From: Steroidobacteraceae bacterium
GTDB lineage: Bacteria; Pseudomonadota; Gammaproteobacteria; Steroidobacterales; Steroidobacteraceae
Length of the DNA stretch: 46,136 nt
Assembly: GCA_019683695.1 (NCBI GenBank)
Contig: JADGHX010000015.1
Location: 1-46,136 of the forward strand
Direction of reading: 5' to 3'
The notes beneath the pieces are model-generated. The model made no database searches. It was not told the origin of the DNA and worked only from the letters and a program-made list of their open reading frames with translations. Below are positions 35,475 through 44,038 of this stretch, one piece after another; position 1 is the first letter of the stretch, and each line of letters opens with the position of its first letter. Both the position numbers and the translations under genes were made by a program.

Positions 35475-36104
35475 ATGAGCACCGAAGTCGTTTTCAGCAT
35501 AGGCCATTCGACGCACCCGATAGAGCGATTCGTCGCCCTGCTGGTTCAGCATGGCATCGAGGTGCTGGCTGACGTGCGATCCACGCCCTTCAGCCGCTTC
35601 AATCCGCAGTTCAATCGATCCAGCCTCACGAGCGCTCTGGCGGAGGCGGGCATCCGCTATGAGTTCCTGGGAGAAGAGCTGGGGGCGCGCAGCAACGATC
35701 CTGCCTGCTACGAGCAGGGCCGCGTGAGCTACGCGCGGCTGGCGCAGACGGCGCTGTTTCGCAAGGGCATCGAGCGGCTGCGGACGCTGGCGCGGGAGTA
35801 TCGGGTGGCGATCATGTGCGCCGAGCGGGAGCCGCTCGATTGCCATCGCACGATTCTGGTCGCGCGCGAGCTGGAGCGCTCAGGCGTGGCGGTGACGCAC
35901 ATTCTCGCTGACGGCACGCTGGAACCGAACCGGCAGACGATCAGCCGATTGGTCCGCCGACTCGGGCTGGCGGAAGGCGACCTCTTCGGAGAGTCCGCTG
36001 AGACAATCGGGGCGGCCTACGATGCGCAAGCCGCGAAGATCGCTTACGTGCTGAAGCCTGGCGTTACGCCGGGTCGGCCGAAACGAAGCGGCGGGTCGCC
36101 GTGA
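35475..36104 (+). CDS. DUF488 family protein
   Basis: The 209-residue protein starts with the family motif FSIGHSTHPIERFV, continues with LADVRSTPFSRFNPQFN and has the conserved cysteine block MCAEREPLDCHR (Cys115 and Cys123, 113-124 region). These are hallmarks of DUF488. Its biochemical role is unknown. The C-terminus carries an extra tail of about 60 residues past the core, ending in a basic GRPKRSGG stretch. It shares a 35-base divergent spacer with the HExxH gene. Confidence 0.85.
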   Translation: MSTEVVFSIGHSTHPIERFVALLVQHGIEVLADVRSTPFSRFNPQFNRSSLTSALAEAGIRYEFLGEELGARSNDPACYEQGRVSYARLAQTALFRKGIERLRTLAREYRVAIMCAEREPLDCHRTILVARELERSGVAVTHILADGTLEPNRQTISRLVRRLGLAEGDLFGESAETIGAAYDAQAAKIAYVLKPGVTPGRPKRSGGSP

Positions 36105-36245
36105 GCGGTTCGAAACACCTGCGCAATGATCGCGGAAATCGACACGCTTTCTGTCGTGGCGAGCCGGCGGTCAAGCAGTCCGACCGCGAGTGGCGAGGGC
36201 TTTGACGTGGAGTTCCGGGTGCAGGCGGAGCAGATCGCGAAGATC

Positions 36246-37700
36246 TCAGGCACTCATTCGGAGTGAGCCATCGGTTCGCGACTCTGCGGCACGCACTCGC
36301 GCACGGCGGCGCTCGAATGTCTGGAGGAGCTGACGGGCTACGGCGTTTGCCTGATCCCGCAATTCCGGAATTGCGCTGATCTCCCAGCGTGTGCCACGTG
36401 TAAGTGCGCCGAGCGCGAAGAGCGTTGCATGCGCGGAGCCGTTTGCACCGATGACTCGCGATTCTGCGTCCACCGCGAGCCCCATGCCGAGCGCGTCGAG
36501 CCGCGCCACGCCATCGAGAACGAGGCCCTGCAGCAGCGGATTGGACGAGTTCGCCGGATTCAGCTCCGGGCCCGTGCAGTTCACCACTCGCGCGACATGA
36601 AAGACCCGCGACGCTCCGCGGCTCTCGCTGACCACACGCAGCGACTGCGAATCCGCCGGCTCGATGGCGACGATGCGTCCGCGCACAATCGTGAGACGCC
36701 GGGCAGTGATCGCTCGCTGCAAGCGTGAGTGAACGAGCGGCGGGAGCCGGTGCCTGTGCACATCCCAGATCACGCGGAGGTGGCGCAGGAAGCGCCGGCG
36801 CTCGGTCACGCTCAATCCGCGCCACAACGAGGGCGTGATGCCGCGGAGATCGGTGAACACGCGCCGCCACTTCTCGCCACCGGGATCGTTCGCGGTCACT
36901 TCGCGCACGTGTCGCACGAGCGCGCGCACTGATGACGGCAATGCATTGAGCAGGCCTTCACGCGCGGGCGCGAGCGGGCCATGCGAACGCGGGAGCAGGC
37001 CGTGCCGGGAAATCGCGGTGATCGGCCCCTTGTGGCCGCGGTGGAGGAGCTCGAGCGCGATGTCCACGGCCGTGAGGCTCGTTCCAACGAGCAGAACCGG
37101 AGCGTCCGCGGGTATGGCCGCCTTCTGCTCGGCATCCCAGGGATCTTCGATCACCAGCGACTGCGCGGCCGGTTGCAGGTCACGCGCGAGAGGGCGTGGG
37201 CGCTCATTGCCCGTTGCCAGAATGACTGCGTCCGCCGGAAGCGCGTCACCATGGGCGGGGATGATTTCCCACGAATCTCCCGTTCGTTTCACGGCATCCA
37301 CAGGATCCCGCAGCCAATGCACGTTGAGATGCGACGCGGCGCAGGCCTCACGAAGACGGGCCTGAAGGTACTCACCGAAGTACGCGCGCGGAGCGAAGTC
37401 GTCTCGCGTCCAGTTGAGGATGCGTCGCGGGCGTTCTGCGCGTAGCCAGCGAACAAAGTCGTCCGGGTCATCTGTCACGGACATGTTGCACGCTCGCGTG
37501 TTGAGCAGATGTACCGGAGAAGACGTCGAATACGCGACGCCCACGCCGAGCACGGGGCGCGGCTCGAGAATGGTGACCTCCACCACGCGACGCGCCTGCT
37601 GCCGCAATGCCTGCAGCGCGAGCACGGCGCCGGCACCTCCTCCGCAGATCGCAATGCGTATCGGCGCGGCATCGCGCGCGATCGACTCATGTGGTTCCAT
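36246..37700 (-). CDS. FAD/NAD(P)-binding oxidoreductase, YdhS-like
   Basis: The 484-residue flavoprotein opens with a Rossmann motif GGGAGA (20-25) and LEPRPVLGVGVAYST. A second dinucleotide motif lies near LLVGTSLTAVDIALEL, and an ATG-type FAD motif is in ILATGNERP and VNCTGPELNP. This is the NAD_binding_9/COG4529 family that includes YdhS and HpnW-like proteins, whose substrates are mostly unknown. No ferredoxin or reductase partner lies next to it. The stop is 142 bases from the convergent DUF488 stop. The upstream spacer of about 466 bases separates it from mnmE, which runs in the same direction. Confidence 0.88.
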   Translation of the reverse strand: MEPHESIARDAAPIRIAICGGGAGAVLALQALRQQARRVVEVTILEPRPVLGVGVAYSTSSPVHLLNTRACNMSVTDDPDDFVRWLRAERPRRILNWTRDDFAPRAYFGEYLQARLREACAASHLNVHWLRDPVDAVKRTGDSWEIIPAHGDALPADAVILATGNERPRPLARDLQPAAQSLVIEDPWDAEQKAAIPADAPVLLVGTSLTAVDIALELLHRGHKGPITAISRHGLLPRSHGPLAPAREGLLNALPSSVRALVRHVREVTANDPGGEKWRRVFTDLRGITPSLWRGLSVTERRRFLRHLRVIWDVHRHRLPPLVHSRLQRAITARRLTIVRGRIVAIEPADSQSLRVVSESRGASRVFHVARVVNCTGPELNPANSSNPLLQGLVLDGVARLDALGMGLAVDAESRVIGANGSAHATLFALGALTRGTRWEISAIPELRDQANAVARQLLQTFERRRARVRAAESRTDGSLRMSA

Positions 37701-38052
37701 GGCTTTCGGGTCCGTTCAGTCTTCGACCCGACGCAGCCTAAGGACTGCAGGTCACAAAGTCGGTAACGACTGGATTTCAAGTGCGTCACCGCTGGGGTCG
37801 TGCGTGAGTGGTCCAGCCGTTGCTCAGGTTTGTCGGGCTGGCCGCGGCGTCGCCGTAAGCGCTTGCACGTGGTTAAACAGCAGGAGGCGGAAGCGCAAGT
37901 TCATAGCGGACCGATCGCCCACTGGGCCAGCCAGGCTGCTGCCAGATCCAGTTTGTCGGGGTACTCGTGCTCACGCTCACTCGACTTCGGGGGCCGCGCC
38001 GTCGAATCGCCCCGTTGGCTGAGGGTGATCCGCGACTCCAATGGGCCCGTCT

Positions 38053-38091
38053 TGAGGCGATTATGCGCCCCAATCGCCTCATCAGATGAGG
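38053..38091. repeat. Two mutually exclusive hairpins
   Basis: TGAGGCGATT (38053-38062) pairs with AATCGCCTCA (38072-38081). CCTCATC (38077-38083) pairs with GATGAGG (38085-38091). They share bases 38077-38081, so only one can form at a time, a geometry seen in switch-like leaders. Confidence 0.4.
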
Positions 38092-38127
38092 TGATCCGGT
38101 CACGGTTGCACCTCCTCTGATTCAGAA

Positions 38128-38145
38128 GGACCTCGGAGGAGGTCC
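38128..38145 (-). terminator. Hairpin after mnmE
   Basis: GGACCTC (38128-38134) and GAGGTCC (38139-38145) form a perfect 7-bp stem with a four-base loop, 21 bases past the mnmE stop. No T-run. A wider pairing, ACCTCCTC (38110-38117) with GAGGAGGT (38136-38143), competes with it. Confidence 0.5.
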
Positions 38146-38166
38146 CGGAAGACCCCGAGTGCGGCT

Positions 38167-39519
38167 CTACTTCCCGATGCAGAAGCTCGAAAAGATGCGG
38201 CCGAGCAGGTCCTCCGACGTGAACTCGCCCGTGATCTCGCCGAGTGCGTGCTGAGCGATGCGCAGCTCCTCGGCGACGAGCTCGCCGGCGCGGCGCTCGG
38301 TGAGATGGCGGGCGGCTTCCTCGACGCTGGCGCGGGCGCGTGCCAGTGCGTCCAGATGACGCTGCCGGGCGGAGATCGTACCGACGTCGGAAGTGCGATA
38401 GCCCATGCAGGACTTCAGGTGCGCGCGTAGCGCATCCAACCCCTCACCGGTGAGTGCGGATATCGCCACGCCCGGCGGACCGCTGATCGTGTCTGCAACG
38501 GGAAGGCCGGTGGCGAGATCGCACTTGTTGAACACAAGGGTGACGGGCACATCGTGCGGCAGATGCTTGCGTTCCTCGATGTACGCGCGGCCGTCCGGAT
38601 CCTCCGCGGCATCGATCACGAACAGCACACGATCCGCGCGTGCGAATTCCGCCTGGGCACGCCGAATGCCTTCCTTCTCGATGTCGTCCGGACTTTCCCG
38701 CAAGCCTGCGGTATCGAGCACATGCAGCGGCATACCATCAATGTCGATGCGTTCCCGCAGAATGTCCCGCGTGGTGCCGGGAATGGCGGTGACGATCGCG
38801 GCGTCATACCCCGCGAGACGATTCAGCAGACTGGACTTGCCGGCATTCGGTCGCCCGGCGATGACGACCGTCATGCCCTCGCGGAGCAACCGGCCTTGCC
38901 GCGCACTCTGCTCCACGTGCTCGAACTGATCGCGAACCTTCTGCAGACGCTCCTCGAGCTCGCCGTCCGCGAGGAAATCGATCTCCTCCTCCGGAAAATC
39001 GATCGCGGCCTCGACATACGTGCGCAGATCGATGACCGCTTCGTTCAGGGCTTGCACCATCGCCGAGAACTCGCCCTGAAGTGAGCGCATGGCGGCGCGC
39101 GCGGCTTCACGCGAACCGGCATCGATCAGGTCCGCAATCGATTCCGCCTGCGCCAGATCGAGCTTGTCGTTCAGGAACGCGCGCTGCGTGAACTCACCGG
39201 GCAGCGCACGGCGGGCACCGAGCTGCAACACGCGCGCGATCATCGCTTCAACGACTACAGGCCCGCCGTGCCCGTGCAACTCGAGCACGTGCTCGCCGGT
39301 GTACGAATGCGGAGCGGGGAAGAACAACGCCAGGCCTGCGTCGATCGGGTGCTGCTGCTCGTCCAGAAAACGAGCGAAGGTAGCCCGACGCGCGATCGGC
39401 ACATCGCCCAGCAGAGCCGCGGCGATCTCCGGCACCTTGGGACCGGAGACCCGCACGATGCCCACACCCCCGCGACCCGGAGGTGTGGCAGCAGCCACTA
39501 TCGTGTCGGTGTGCGCCAT
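38167..39519 (-). CDS. mnmE: tRNA modification GTPase MnmE
   Basis: MnmE works with MnmG to modify the wobble uridine of tRNAs. The 450-residue protein has the N-terminal formyl-THF-binding domain ([21 protein letters not shown]), a helical domain, and the inserted G domain with G1 GRPNAGKS (222-229), G2/G3 around TTRD and DTAGL, and G4 NKCD. The C-terminal CIGK carries Cys447. The ATG at 39519 places the family start at the N-terminus. It follows yidC by 40 bases. Its partner mnmG lies about 7 kb to the left, in another operon. Confidence 0.96.
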   Translation of the reverse strand: MAHTDTIVAAATPPGRGGVGIVRVSGPKVPEIAAALLGDVPIARRATFARFLDEQQHPIDAGLALFFPAPHSYTGEHVLELHGHGGPVVVEAMIARVLQLGARRALPGEFTQRAFLNDKLDLAQAESIADLIDAGSREAARAAMRSLQGEFSAMVQALNEAVIDLRTYVEAAIDFPEEEIDFLADGELEERLQKVRDQFEHVEQSARQGRLLREGMTVVIAGRPNAGKSSLLNRLAGYDAAIVTAIPGTTRDILRERIDIDGMPLHVLDTAGLRESPDDIEKEGIRRAQAEFARADRVLFVIDAAEDPDGRAYIEERKHLPHDVPVTLVFNKCDLATGLPVADTISGPPGVAISALTGEGLDALRAHLKSCMGYRTSDVGTISARQRHLDALARARASVEEAARHLTERRAGELVAEELRIAQHALGEITGEFTSEDLLGRIFSSFCIGK

Positions 39520-39559
39520 CACGTTCGTGGAACGCTCCGCGCTACCCGCCACGCAAGGT

Positions 39560-41296
39560 TCATTCGCGTGGCGTCGCTTTCTTCCTCGCGTTCTCGATGC
39601 GGCGATTGATGTTCCACTGCTGAGCAATGGACAGCAGCGTGTTCGTCACCCAGTACAGCACCAGGCCCGCCGGGAAGAACGCGAACATGGTCGACATGGC
39701 GAGCGGCATGAACATGAACACCTTTGCCTGCACCGGATCCGGCGGCTTGGGGTTCAGCCTGTACTGCAGGAACATCGCCCCCGCCATGATCGCCGGCAGC
39801 ACGAAGAACGGGTCACGCGAGGACAGGTCGTTGATCCACCCGATGAACGGAGCCTGCCGCATTTCCACGCTTTCGAGCAGCACCCAGTAGAACGCGATGA
39901 AGACCGGGATCTGCACGAGCGTCGGCAAGCAGCCGGATACGGGGTTCACCTTCTCGCGTTTGTAGAGCTCCATCATCGCGCGGCCGAGCTTCTCGCGATC
40001 GTCCTTGTAGGTCTCCTGCAGGTTCTTCACGCGCGGTGCGAGCACTCTCATCTTCGCCATCGAGCGCCCGCTGGCTTCCGAGAGCGGATAGAACAGCAGC
40101 TTCAACAGGAACGTCACGAAGACGATCGCCCAGCCCCAGTTGCCGAAGACGCTGTGCGATTTGTCCAGCAGCCAGAAGAGTGGCCCGGCGAGCGGCGTCA
40201 ACCTTCCGTAGTCCGCGACGCGCTCGAGCTCGGGGCCCGCATCGGCGAGCTGCGCTTGCAGTTTCGGCCCGACAAAGAGCGTCTGGCTCAGCTTTTCCGT
40301 CTGGGCCGGCGCAACCGTGCGGAGCGGGCCGGCTGCCGCGATACGGAACTCCTGCCCCTCGGCGGCGAGCGTGAAGCGGTACGGCACATCCGCCGCCGGC
40401 ACCACCGCGCCGACGAAATGATGCTGAAGCGCGGCGATCCAGCCGTTCGTCACCTGAATGTCGAGGTGCTGATCGTCCGAATCGTGAATGTTCAGCTTGT
40501 GATACTTGCTGCCATCGAAGATGGCGGGGCCATGAAATGCGTAGTTCTCCACATTCGTGGTGAACCAGGAACGCTTGGTCACCGGGTCGCGGCGCAGGAT
40601 CTGCGCGTACGTGGCCGCCTGCCACGGAGCACCCGAGCGATTCTCAATGGTGTATTCGAGGTCGATGCGGTAACTGCCCGCAGTGAAGACATACGTCTTC
40701 GTTACGGTGACACCCGAGCCGTCCGTCCATGTGAGCGGAACACGCAGCTCCTTCGCGCCATCCAGCCGATATTCGGTTTGAGGGCTCGTGAAGAGGGCGA
40801 GATGCGTAGGCCGCTCCCCATTGGCCGGCCCGGTGAGGCCGCTCTGAAGGAGATACAGGGAGGCGGGCGCGGTGTTCATGAGCCGCACCAGCTCCTTCTC
40901 ACCTTTCTTCCTGGGATATTGCAGAAGGTCCGCGCGCTCGAACGTGCCGCCCTGCAGGCTGATGTCGAGATCCAGCACGTCTGTGCGCACGTGCACCCGA
41001 CCGGCATGGGTTGTTCCGGCGGTGGCCGCGGCAACGGGACCGGAGACGGAAGACTGAGTAGCGGCACTTGCCGACGCCGCCCCTTCACCACTGCCGGGCA
41101 CCTCGGTGGTGGAGGCTTGCGGAACCGCGTTGCCCAACCCACCTGGCGCTTCGCCGGTCGATGGCTCGCCGCTCGAGGCGGCGGTGGTCTGCGCGGGAGC
41201 AGGGCGTGGCGCGTAGTCGCGCATCCACGCCTCATAGTTGAGCCAGAGAATGAGCGCCAGGGCGATCCAGAGAAAGACGCGTGGGTTGCCGGTCAT
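39560..41296 (-). CDS. yidC: Membrane protein insertase YidC
   Basis: YidC inserts and folds inner-membrane proteins, alone or with SecYEG. The 578-residue protein has the proteobacterial layout: first helix (about residues 5-22, [12 protein letters not shown]), a proline/alanine/serine-rich linker (30-95), a large periplasmic beta domain (95-345), then the five-helix insertase core beginning [20 protein letters not shown]. The core has the cytoplasmic hairpin around [14 protein letters not shown] and a positively charged C-terminus. It lies 13 bases downstream of yidD. A terminator-like hairpin just upstream may modulate its expression. Confidence 0.97.
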   Translation of the reverse strand: MTGNPRVFLWIALALILWLNYEAWMRDYAPRPAPAQTTAASSGEPSTGEAPGGLGNAVPQASTTEVPGSGEGAASASAATQSSVSGPVAAATAGTTHAGRVHVRTDVLDLDISLQGGTFERADLLQYPRKKGEKELVRLMNTAPASLYLLQSGLTGPANGERPTHLALFTSPQTEYRLDGAKELRVPLTWTDGSGVTVTKTYVFTAGSYRIDLEYTIENRSGAPWQAATYAQILRRDPVTKRSWFTTNVENYAFHGPAIFDGSKYHKLNIHDSDDQHLDIQVTNGWIAALQHHFVGAVVPAADVPYRFTLAAEGQEFRIAAAGPLRTVAPAQTEKLSQTLFVGPKLQAQLADAGPELERVADYGRLTPLAGPLFWLLDKSHSVFGNWGWAIVFVTFLLKLLFYPLSEASGRSMAKMRVLAPRVKNLQETYKDDREKLGRAMMELYKREKVNPVSGCLPTLVQIPVFIAFYWVLLESVEMRQAPFIGWINDLSSRDPFFVLPAIMAGAMFLQYRLNPKPPDPVQAKVFMFMPLAMSTMFAFFPAGLVLYWVTNTLLSIAQQWNINRRIENARKKATPRE

Positions 41297-41309
41297 GGCC
41301 GAGGTCTGT

Positions 41310-41756
41310 TCATTTGAAAAAATGGCCCGGAGCCATTCTCTCGGATAAAGCGTGTGCTTGCGGCGGGCGAAGGAATGACCTTGCCCGGCTGTGTGGGTGC
41401 GTTGGGTGCGAACACAAGGGCGAGGTTGCCGCCGGCTCCACGGACCTTGCGCGTCGCAATGGGTTCGCGATCAGCGTTTCGTACAGCGCTCGCACGGCCG
41501 CCGCGGCGCCGCGCTTTTCGCGCGCGCAGTCAGCGTGCGTGGCGCAGGGCGGCGGATCGAATCCACCCGGATGAAACGGATGGCACTTGCTCAGACGCCG
41601 CAGCGTGAGCCAGCCGCCGCGCAGGACACCATGGACGTGAATCGCTTCGAGTGCGTAGTTGGAGCAGGACGGATAGAACCGACACGCGCCCCCGAGCAGC
41701 CACGGGCCCAGCGTCACCTGGTACAGGCGGATCAGGAGCTCGGCGAGGAACCGCAT
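41310..41756 (-). CDS. yidD: YidD membrane protein insertion factor with long C-terminal tail
   Basis: The first 75 of 148 residues are typical YidD: an amphipathic N-terminal helix ([15 protein letters not shown]), [15 protein letters not shown] and [13 protein letters not shown]. YidD helps YidC-dependent insertion at the inner membrane. Normal YidD ends soon after this point; here about 70 further residues follow, rich in Arg, Pro, His and Ala and without recognisable fold. The ATG at 41756 overlaps the end of rnpA by 25 bases. The tail's coding sequence contains a hairpin with a T-run on the transcribed strand (see the terminator entry), so the tail may be recent read-through into a former spacer. 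Confidence 0.9.
   Translation of the reverse strand: MRFLAELLIRLYQVTLGPWLLGGACRFYPSCSNYALEAIHVHGVLRGGWLTLRRLSKCHPFHPGGFDPPPCATHADCAREKRGAAAAVRALYETLIANPLRRARSVEPAATSPLCSHPTHPHSRARSFLRPPQAHALSERMAPGHFFK
41317..41337 (-). terminator. Intrinsic-terminator-like hairpin between yidD and yidC
   Basis: Read leftward, AATGGC (41337-41332), loop TCCGG, GCCATT (41326-41321) forms a six-bp stem followed directly by a run of six T (41322-41317). It is the only hairpin plus T-run I found in the window. It lies within the last codons of yidD and 21 bases before the yidC ATG, so it could attenuate yidC-mnmE transcription unless yidD translation covers it. Confidence 0.5.
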
Positions 41757-42145
41757 TGCTCTATCACCTTGCGCCACAGTTCATAAAGGCTCACCCGCAG
41801 CTCATGGTTCGTGGCATCCCGCGCACGCGGGCGCGCACTCACGACGATGTCCACCGCAGGGAGCTCATGCTGATGCAGCCTGAAGGATTCGCGGATGACG
41901 CGCCGGATGCGATTGCGCGCCACGTGACCGCCTGCGGTCTTCGCGGCCACAGCAAGCCCCAGACGTGGGCAGCCCTGATCGTTCAAGCGAGCAGTCACAC
42001 CGAAGAACCCGTTCCCCATGCGCCGGCCGCGCGCGTATACCGCTTCGAAGTCCGGCTTCCGCCGCAAGCGCCGTTGCGCGGGGAGGGTGAGTCGGGAATG
42101 CGCGCGGCCGTGAGTCAAAGGCCCTCGAGCTTTCCGCCCGCGCAA
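41732..42145 (-). CDS. rnpA: Ribonuclease P protein component
   Basis: RnpA is the small protein of RNase P, which trims tRNA 5' leaders. The 137-residue basic protein has the RNR motif ([15 protein letters not shown], 76-90), preceded by [15 protein letters not shown], and the N-terminal [16 protein letters not shown]. The start at ATG 42145 is 20 bases after rpmH and adds about 20 residues before the usual family start, so a shorter form from an internal codon cannot be excluded. The stop lies inside the yidD start region (25-base overlap). The order rpmH-rnpA-yidD-yidC-mnmE is standard near bacterial origins. Confidence 0.94.
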   Translation of the reverse strand: MRGRKARGPLTHGRAHSRLTLPAQRRLRRKPDFEAVYARGRRMGNGFFGVTARLNDQGCPRLGLAVAAKTAGGHVARNRIRRVIRESFRLHQHELPAVDIVVSARPRARDATNHELRVSLYELWRKVIEQCGSSPSS

Positions 42146-42165
42146 CCCGCGCGGGGACTCTCCAA

Positions 42166-42300
42166 TCAGGGAATGAGCTTCTTGCGGCCCTTGGAACGAC
42201 GCCGGCTCAGCACCTTGCGGCCGTTCTTGGTGGCCATGCGTGCGCGAAAGCCGTGCGTGCGCTTACGGCGCAGCTTGCTCGGTTGATACGTACGCTGCAT
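42166..42300 (-). CDS. rpmH: Ribosomal protein bL34
   Basis: The 44-residue protein begins [19 protein letters not shown] and ends KGRKKLIP, a standard bL34 sequence rich in Lys and Arg. It is a component of the large ribosomal subunit. The ATG at 42300 is certain from homology; the longer open frame to 42549 is not coding. A strong candidate promoter lies 55-85 bases upstream. It is the first gene of the leftward rpmH-rnpA-yidD-yidC-mnmE cluster and is divergent from dnaA. Confidence 0.97.
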   Translation of the reverse strand: MQRTYQPSKLRRKRTHGFRARMATKNGRKVLSRRRSKGRKKLIP

Positions 42301-42355
42301 GGTCTTCAGGCTCCACGAAAAAGCGGCCAAGGCGGCCGGCCGGAAAAGGTCGGCA

Positions 42356-42384
42356 AGGCTAAGCCGCGCCCCTGAACGTGTCAA
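42356..42384 (-). promoter_or_regulatory. Sigma-70 promoter for rpmH operon
   Basis: On the minus strand a perfect -35 TTGACA (42384-42379) is followed after exactly 17 bases by TAGCCT (42361-42356), a weaker -10. Transcription would begin near 42349, giving a leader of about 50 bases. Confidence 0.6.
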
Positions 42385-42416
42385 CACGGAAACCTTACGG
42401 CCCGCCGTCCAATCGG

Positions 42417-42422
42417 TATAGA
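42417..42422 (+). promoter_or_regulatory. Candidate -10 element for dnaA
   Basis: TATAGA lies 50 bases before the dnaA TTG start, in the short rpmH-dnaA spacer. The -35 region is poor (TTACGG at 42395-42400). A DnaA-box-like TTATCCCCT follows at 42435-42443, so autoregulation by DnaA is conceivable. Confidence 0.35.
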
Positions 42423-42472
42423 CTCCGCACCCCCTTATCCCCTGCCGCTCAAGAGACATTCGCGGGAGACCC

Positions 42473-43822
42473 TTGCTCGTGGAAGCGTCGCTCTGGACTC
42501 GTTGCGTGCGTGTGCTGGAAGCGGAGCTGCCAGAACAGCAGTTCAACACCTGGGTCCGGCCCCTTCAGGTGGTCGAGCGCGATGGTGCGCTGAAACTGCT
42601 TGCGCCGAACCGATTCGTCGTGGACTGGGTGAATACGAACCTGCTCGCGCGCATCGGCGAGCTGCTGAGGGACGGTGGCACGGCGGATGTGCCGATCGTC
42701 ACGGTGGAAGTCGGCTCGCGCAATGGCAGCAGCTCGGCGCCGTCGCTTCCCAGGCCGGAGCTGCCTGCCTCGAAGCCGCGTCGCTCCGACGGGCTCGTCG
42801 TGGGTGCGCGCATCAATCCGGACTTCACGTTCGCCACGTTCGTCGAGGGCAAGAGCAATCAGCTCGCGAAGGCCGCGGCACTGCAGGTGGCGGAAAATCC
42901 GGGGCACGCGTACAACCCGCTGTTCCTCTACGGCGGCGTCGGCCTCGGCAAGACGCATCTGATGCATGCCATCGCGCACCTCATCAAGGAGCACGACGCG
43001 GATGCGCGAGTGGCTTATGTGCACTCCGAGCGCTTCGTCGGCGACATGGTGCGTGCGCTCCGGCACGACAAGATCAACGACTTCAAGACGGCGTATCGCT
43101 CGCTCGATGCGCTCCTGATCGACGACATCCAGTTCTTCGCGAACAAGACGGGCTCGCAGGAAGAGTTCTTCCACACCTTCAACGAGCTGCTCGAAGGGCA
43201 GCACCAGATCATCCTCACGTGCGACCGCTACCCGAAGGAGGTGGAGGGGCTCGAGGAGCGTCTGAAGTCGCGCTTCGGCTGGGGACTCACGGTGGCCATC
43301 GAGCCGCCGGAGCTCGAAACGTGCGTAGCGATCCTCATCACGAAAGCGCAGGCCGCCGGTGTCACGTTGCCCGAGGAAGTCGCGTTCTTCATCGCAAAGC
43401 GCATCCGCTCGAACGTACGTGAGCTCGAAGGTGCGCTTCGCCGCGTGATCGCGAACTCCCGGTTCACCGGCCAGGAAATCACGCTGGAGTTCACGCGTGA
43501 GGCGCTGAAGGACCTGCTTTCCCTTCAGGCGAAGCTCGTCACGATCGAGAACATCCAGAAGACCGTTGCGGACTACTACAAGGTGCGCATGTCGGATCTG
43601 CTGTCGAAACGGCGCAACCGCTCGGTCGCGCGTCCCCGGCAGGTCGCCATGGCTCTGGCAAAGGAGCTCACGAACCACAGCCTGCCGGAAATCGGCGACG
43701 CCTTTGGCGGGCGGGACCACACCACCGTGCTGCACGCCTGCAAGCGCATCAAGGAGCTGCGGGCCGAGGAGCAGCGGATGAGCGAGGACTACACAAACCT
43801 GTTGAGAACCTTGACAGGATGA
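42473..43822 (+). CDS. dnaA: Chromosomal replication initiator DnaA
   Basis: DnaA binds origin boxes and melts the duplex to load the replicative helicase. The 449-residue protein has domain I ([25 protein letters not shown]), a short variable domain II (about 82-108), the AAA+ domain III with Walker A GGVGLGKT (154-161) and Walker [10 protein letters not shown], and domain IV with the DnaA signature [15 protein letters not shown]. The start is TTG 42473 or GTG 42479; GGGAG at 42464-42468 is four bases before the TTG and ten before the GTG, so it does not settle the choice. dnaN follows after 216 bases. Confidence 0.97.
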   Translation: MLVEASLWTRCVRVLEAELPEQQFNTWVRPLQVVERDGALKLLAPNRFVVDWVNTNLLARIGELLRDGGTADVPIVTVEVGSRNGSSSAPSLPRPELPASKPRRSDGLVVGARINPDFTFATFVEGKSNQLAKAAALQVAENPGHAYNPLFLYGGVGLGKTHLMHAIAHLIKEHDADARVAYVHSERFVGDMVRALRHDKINDFKTAYRSLDALLIDDIQFFANKTGSQEEFFHTFNELLEGQHQIILTCDRYPKEVEGLEERLKSRFGWGLTVAIEPPELETCVAILITKAQAAGVTLPEEVAFFIAKRIRSNVRELEGALRRVIANSRFTGQEITLEFTREALKDLLSLQAKLVTIENIQKTVADYYKVRMSDLLSKRRNRSVARPRQVAMALAKELTNHSLPEIGDAFGGRDHTTVLHACKRIKELRAEEQRMSEDYTNLLRTLTG

Positions 43823-44038
43823 TGTGGGTTACCGTGTGCGTTTCCTGTGGACAAAACTGGGGATAAAGTTATGCACAGGGCGTGCACAGGTCATCACGAG
43901 GTCGTCCCGGAGTTTTCCGCACCTGTGAGGCCGTTCAACGTATTGATCCGCTTCAGTTACCCGGACAAATCCCGTAATCCACAGGCCTTAGTGCAATAAC
44001 AATCAGGATTTCCTGAATCCTAAGAGAAAGAGTTATTC
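43823..44038. other. Probable oriC region with DnaA-box-like sites
   Basis: The dnaA-dnaN spacer is visibly richer in A+T than its flanks and holds several DnaA-box-like 9-mers: TTGTCCACA (minus strand, 43846-43854), TTATCCCCA (minus, 43858-43866), TTATGCACA (plus, 43869-43877, full match to TTATNCACA) and TAATCCACA (plus, 43975-43983). The right part (43985-44038) is A/T-rich and could unwind. Three of the four boxes lie within 32 bases. In related bacteria origins lie beside dnaA on either side, so the rpmH-dnaA spacer is the competing candidate, but it shows only one poor box. Confidence 0.6.

Larger units (their letters stand above)
37701..38166. other. Gene-free spacer between YdhS-like gene and mnmE
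   Basis: In 466 bases I find no convincing gene; short open frames on both strands lack homology and ribosome sites. The right third is a cluster of overlapping inverted repeats (38053-38145). No tRNA cloverleaf could be drawn. The YdhS-like gene's promoter should be in the left part. Confidence 0.6.

Noticed and set aside
36126-36266. 46-codon plus-strand frame after the DUF488 gene
   Set aside because: It starts with ATG and has a plausible composition, but there is no ribosome site or family match, and its end overlaps the YdhS-like gene; too weak to call.
37873-38103. 76-codon minus-strand frame upstream of the YdhS-like gene
   Set aside because: No family resemblance; it crosses the hairpin cluster, which is better read as non-coding.
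39089-41317. Open frame of 742 codons on the plus strand opposite mnmE and yidC
   Set aside because: It mirrors the codon pattern of two certain genes on the other strand, has no family character, and its composition (Arg, His, Glu rich) is typical of antisense reading of high-GC genes.
42301-42472. rpmH-dnaA spacer as the replication origin
   Set aside because: It holds only one poor DnaA-box-like site (42435-42443) and is GC-rich; the dnaA-dnaN spacer is the better candidate.
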